The position numbers and the translations under genes are program-made. The notes beneath the pieces are model-generated. The model saw nothing but the letters and a program-made list of their open reading frames with translations, was not told the DNA's origin and did not search any database. Source: Pseudoalteromonas sp. HM-SA03 (GTDB lineage Bacteria; Pseudomonadota; Gammaproteobacteria; Enterobacterales; Alteromonadaceae). Taken from it: 47,915 bases of DNA. The stretch lies in NCBI RefSeq assembly GCF_002289345.1, contig NZ_NSDG01000015.1, positions 59,935-107,849 of the forward strand, read 5' to 3'. Shown here one piece after another: positions 45,264 to 47,915 of the stretch (within the stretch, counting starts at the first letter, position 1; every line of letters starts with the position of its first letter).

Positions 45264-45741
45264 ATAACTCAATTTTATACAGATTATTTCCAACAGCGCA
45301 AAACCCCAAACGTTTGAGTAGGTTCAATGAACGAAGATTATCAGCCGATACATGCGCCAGAATCACATTGAGCTTAAACTCAATCTGGCTTTTGTTTGCA
45401 AATAGACAACGTAAAGCTTCAAACATCACGCCTTTACCCCAATAATCAGGTAGTAATTCATAGCCAATATGTAGGCCCTCAATATCACCGTCTTCGTGAT
45501 AGAAACCAATACAACCAATCACCGCTTTAGTGCTTTTACACACGAGGCAAAAACGACCACCTATACCTTCATATTGACGCTCTATATCCATTTGGATCAT
45601 GCATTTAAGGTCTACTTCAGTGAGGTTATCGCCGTAATCGTTATACGCTTTTACCTGCGGTAAATTAAGTAACGCTAATAACTGCGGATTATCTTTGTGC
45701 CTTATAGGTCTGATGACTAGCCTTGGTGTTTCAAATTCCAT
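45262..45741 (-). CDS. GNAT-family acetyltransferase (RimJ/RimL-like)
   Basis: A 159-residue N-acetyltransferase. The start MEFETPRLVIRPIRHKDNPQ, the acetyl-CoA-binding stretch ELLPDYWGKGVMFEALRC, and the closing VSADNLRSLNLLKRLGF with AVGNN fit the RimJ/RimL branch that acetylates protein N termini or small molecules. The ATG at 45741 begins the domain; further upstream in-frame codons exist but no better ribosome binding site. Substrate unknown. Confidence 0.9.
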   Translation of the reverse strand: MEFETPRLVIRPIRHKDNPQLLALLNLPQVKAYNDYGDNLTEVDLKCMIQMDIERQYEGIGGRFCLVCKSTKAVIGCIGFYHEDGDIEGLHIGYELLPDYWGKGVMFEALRCLFANKSQIEFKLNVILAHVSADNLRSLNLLKRLGFCAVGNNLYKIEL

Positions 45742-45856
45742 AAAATGCTCAGGTCTAAGTATCTGCCGCAATGGTAGCACTTATAGCAGCACATACACCT
45801 TTCAATATTATGATCGCTTGCATTGCTTTATAATTTAGCATTTTTGGAGAATGAAT

Positions 45857-46060
45857 ATGAGTCAAGAGTTCACCGTTATCCCACCAACGACAAAGGTTTA
45901 CTGCCCAAAAAGAGGTGAAGGCTGGACTTTAACGGGCATTACAGGGATCGATGAAAATGCATCAGTGATGTTCTCAGGCGTACGCTATACCATCTCAGCA
46001 AGAGAAATCGTTGAGTCATTATTGCCAAACTTTAAAAATAGGCAAGAATCAAACAATTAG
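45857..46060 (+). CDS. Hypothetical small protein
   Basis: A 67-residue protein, MSQEFTVIPPTTKVYCPKRG at the start and ending in a helix with polar tail. The start at 45857 is seven bases after GGAG; an ATG at 45851 lies too close to it. A perfect TATAAT is 23 bases upstream (45829-45834), though no -35 box is evident. Predicted beta strands (WTLTGITGIDENASVMFSGV) suggest a compact fold. No family was recognised. Confidence 0.65.
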   Translation: MSQEFTVIPPTTKVYCPKRGEGWTLTGITGIDENASVMFSGVRYTISAREIVESLLPNFKNRQESNN

Positions 46061-46165
46061 TACTTTTTAACTATTTAACTGTTGTAAAAGTGTAAATTAC
46101 GATCAATTATAGCGCTAGATTGCAAAGTTAATAACGGAAGCGCCCGCCTTAAAGGATTAAGTCAT

Positions 46166-46189
46166 CGCATTGAGTTGGACTCAATTGCG
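46166..46189 (+). promoter_or_regulatory. Hairpin in the leader of the secreted Calx-beta protein gene
   Basis: CGCATTGAGT and ACTCAATTGCG pair over ten positions with one bulge, loop TGG, about 58 bases before the start at 46248. GC-rich AAGCGCCCGCC precedes it in an otherwise AT-rich gap. It does not follow a riboswitch class I can name. Confidence 0.4.
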
Positions 46190-46247
46190 AAGACATTGCT
46201 TTGTGTTGTTTTAAGTTACAGGACGTAAACTTTTTAGGGCTCCTGCT

Positions 46248-47753
46248 ATGTTAAAAGCATCACTTACAACACTTGGTTTTATCTCAATATTACTTTCCAC
46301 ATACACTTATGCAGATGGTTGCTCAGGTCAGGTTTTTGGTATTAACGCCGGCCGCGGCGATATTGGTATTTTGTTTGGCCTAGATGAGGGTGCAGGACAA
46401 GCCAGCGCCAATAGCCGAGCCGCTTTTAGTTCATCGGCACTTGCCTATGATACTAGCAGTGCGCGTTGGTACTATACATCTGCACCAAGACCAATCGATT
46501 ATAAGGTTGATACCAGTAGCCTCAATTTGCCTGCTGATGCTGATATTCCCATTGAAGGTAAAAAACATCACTATGTTCAACTGGCATATTTTGACGGTAG
46601 CAGTCATACCATTGTGGGCAGAACAGCTTATTTGGTGGGATTGGCATATGACAGCACAAACGATAGGCTCATCGGAACGAGCTACGACTCTATTTACAAC
46701 ATAGATAAAAATACAGGGGAAGCAACTAAGCTCTCGGATCTCCCCTCACTAGCAGGAAAATACCGCGGCGATCTTGAGTTTTATAATGGTCGCTTGATTC
46801 TAGTCACGAGTGCAGCCGTCTACCAAGTTAATAGCAATGACTTTTCTGTGACTAAATTATCTGATCACGACCTAATTTCCGTTACAGGGGCAAGCGTTAA
46901 TAGTAATGGAGAGCTTATTATCAGTCGCGTTATCATTAATGACGCCGGACACACCAACAAAAGCGCAATTTATAAATTAAACCCGGATACAGGAAGCACC
47001 TGCTATATCAATACATTACCAATACGAGTAAATGACCTTGCATATAACCCAAATGGCAGCAGTACATGCTATACCGTTTCTGGTTGCGGCGGCACACCTA
47101 CCCCTCCTTCGCCACCGTCTTTTATGGTAAAGAGTATTGAAAACACGGTTTATGAAGGAAATACCCTTAGCTATCAAATTACCTTAAGTAAAGCCTTTGA
47201 GCAGGACGTCAGCTTTTCGGTGGCGGTCAATGATGTGACAACGCAATCAAATGACTACGTAGCACCACCTACTTCATTGGTAATACCTACGGGCAGCACA
47301 ACTGCTACCATTCAAATAGCAACAATAGATGATACTGAGTACACTGGCGATCGGGAACTCTCTTTGGGCGTCACTGGCGTGAGCAATACCTCAGGCAATG
47401 AAACCCTATCGGGAAACATACTCGACAATGAAACTGCATGTGTGCCTGACAACTACACGCGGATCAATTACGCGTTTGTCAGAGAAGACTCGTTATTTAA
47501 TAATGACTGGGGTATCAAAGTAAATGGCCAATATATTAAACTGCTTGATGAATACGGCAGTGCCAGCAGCTATGACATCCTTCAAGGACAATCCTTTACC
47601 TATGTGCTCGCTATTGATGGTAACAGTAATGCTCTATCAACCAAGTACCAAGTTTCAGGTACCAACCAACGTTGGGAAGATCAAAACGATAATGATTACA
47701 ATGACTTTGAGGTTAGTGTAACAACACAAACCATTCAAAAAGGTTGCAATTAA
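46248..47753 (+). CDS. Secreted protein with Calx-beta and DUF4114-like domains
   Basis: A 501-residue exported protein. Signal peptide (1-22, MLKASLTTLGFISILLSTYT then YA). A beta-propeller-like region (about 23-275) contains repeats of the LAYDSTNDRLIGTSYD and FYNGRLILVTSAA kind. A Pro/Gly linker (about 276-290) precedes a Calx-beta domain (about 291-390, SIENTVYEGNTLSYQITLSK, ending LSGNILDNET). The C-terminal part (about 395-501) closes with RWEDQNDNDYNDFEVSVTT, the calcium-binding ending of DUF4114. It has no GlyGly-CTERM tail. A surface or extracellular adhesion role is plausible but not shown. AGGGCTCC upstream is a weak ribosome site. Confidence 0.8.
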   Translation: MLKASLTTLGFISILLSTYTYADGCSGQVFGINAGRGDIGILFGLDEGAGQASANSRAAFSSSALAYDTSSARWYYTSAPRPIDYKVDTSSLNLPADADIPIEGKKHHYVQLAYFDGSSHTIVGRTAYLVGLAYDSTNDRLIGTSYDSIYNIDKNTGEATKLSDLPSLAGKYRGDLEFYNGRLILVTSAAVYQVNSNDFSVTKLSDHDLISVTGASVNSNGELIISRVIINDAGHTNKSAIYKLNPDTGSTCYINTLPIRVNDLAYNPNGSSTCYTVSGCGGTPTPPSPPSFMVKSIENTVYEGNTLSYQITLSKAFEQDVSFSVAVNDVTTQSNDYVAPPTSLVIPTGSTTATIQIATIDDTEYTGDRELSLGVTGVSNTSGNETLSGNILDNETACVPDNYTRINYAFVREDSLFNNDWGIKVNGQYIKLLDEYGSASSYDILQGQSFTYVLAIDGNSNALSTKYQVSGTNQRWEDQNDNDYNDFEVSVTTQTIQKGCN

Positions 47754-47760
47754 CAGACTC

Positions 47761-47795
47761 AAAGCGGCTTACTACTTTTAGAAGCCGCTTTGTTT
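47761..47795 (+). terminator. Terminator of the secreted Calx-beta protein gene
   Basis: AAAGCGGCTT and AAGCCGCTTT pair perfectly over ten bases with an eleven-base loop (47761-47791), followed by GTTT. It is seven bases past the stop. Confidence 0.8.
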
Positions 47796-47858
47796 AACCT
47801 GAACTCAGGATAAGAAGTTAGTTAATCCACTAAAATCACTAAGTTCAAAAGCGTAATA

Positions 47859-47915
47859 TCACTCTAGCCAGAAGTTATTTCTTAATACAAGGCAAATTTG
47901 TGCGTCAATAGCTGG
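47859..47915 (-). other. Possible tail of a frame running off the right edge
   Basis: On the minus strand a frame open from the window edge ends at 47859 after 18 codons (DAQICLVLRNNFWLE at the end). It may be the end of a gene beyond the window or of a dispersed intergenic repeat; similar short tails are, from memory only, common in Pseudoalteromonas intergenic DNA. Bases 47796-47858 show nothing else. Confidence 0.2.

Noticed and set aside
46100-46247. c-di-GMP riboswitch ahead of the secreted protein gene
   Set aside because: A hairpin is present but the conserved GEMM core sequences are not, so no riboswitch class can be claimed.

Overview
The window looks like chromosome of a marine gammaproteobacterium of the Pseudoalteromonas/Alteromonadales type. 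Pointers are the orders rarA-crcB-serS and rmf/fabA, the presence of miaE, malic enzyme, a rhombosortase and a large S9 lipoprotein peptidase, and moderate AT richness with AT-rich intergenic spaces. The genus is inferred from gene content, not tested. No rRNA, tRNA, CRISPR array, prophage or intact insertion sequence was recognised.

Layout. Bases 1-5712 hold core genes: rarA (partial), crcB, serS, rmf, fabA with a FabR-like operator, then a compact set of a tandem PTPS-fold protein, a secreted M23 peptidase and an acyl-CoA thioesterase. Bases 5922-18382 are one co-directional chemosensory block in two transcription units. The first is receiver / CheC-like phosphatase / PAS histidine kinase. 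The second is CheW / membrane MCP / CheY / STAS / CheA / soluble poly-HAMP MCP / CheR / CheD / CheB / lysozyme-inhibitor-like lipoprotein. There is no cheZ and no flagellar gene, so the output may be something other than swimming (inference). A broken secreted-protein gene follows at 18417-18807 (-).

Bases 18866-25738 (-) are a five-gene, overlapping operon made almost entirely of receiver proteins and c-di-GMP enzymes: HTH-receiver, receiver/degenerate GGDEF/EAL, receiver-HDOD, receiver-unknown, and GAF-PAS-GAF-GGEEF. Bases 25888-31380 (-) are a second tight operon: receiver, MoxR ATPase, DUF58, DUF3488/transglutaminase membrane protein and an NhaC/YuiF-type transporter. Bases 31803-34208 (-) hold a SIMPL protein, a MAPEG protein, a sulfotransferase-like protein and MiaE.

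Bases 34422-43216 are mostly metabolic or degradative: malic enzyme, gamma-glutamyltransferase, rhombosortase (+), an S9 peptidase lipoprotein and purEK. A candidate structured small RNA lies in the gap below purK. The right end has a small membrane protein divergent from a TetR regulator with two clear operators, heat-shock protease htpX, a GNAT acetyltransferase, a small hypothetical protein and a secreted Calx-beta/DUF4114-like protein.

The points most worth a second look are: a CheZ-like D-x3-Q motif at the end of the membrane MCP in a cluster without cheZ; a possible C-terminal CheR tether on the soluble MCP; the kinase-less receiver/c-di-GMP operon; a terminator hairpin carrying the next gene's ribosome binding site; the candidate small RNA at 41319-41436; and the doubly frameshifted secreted protein.
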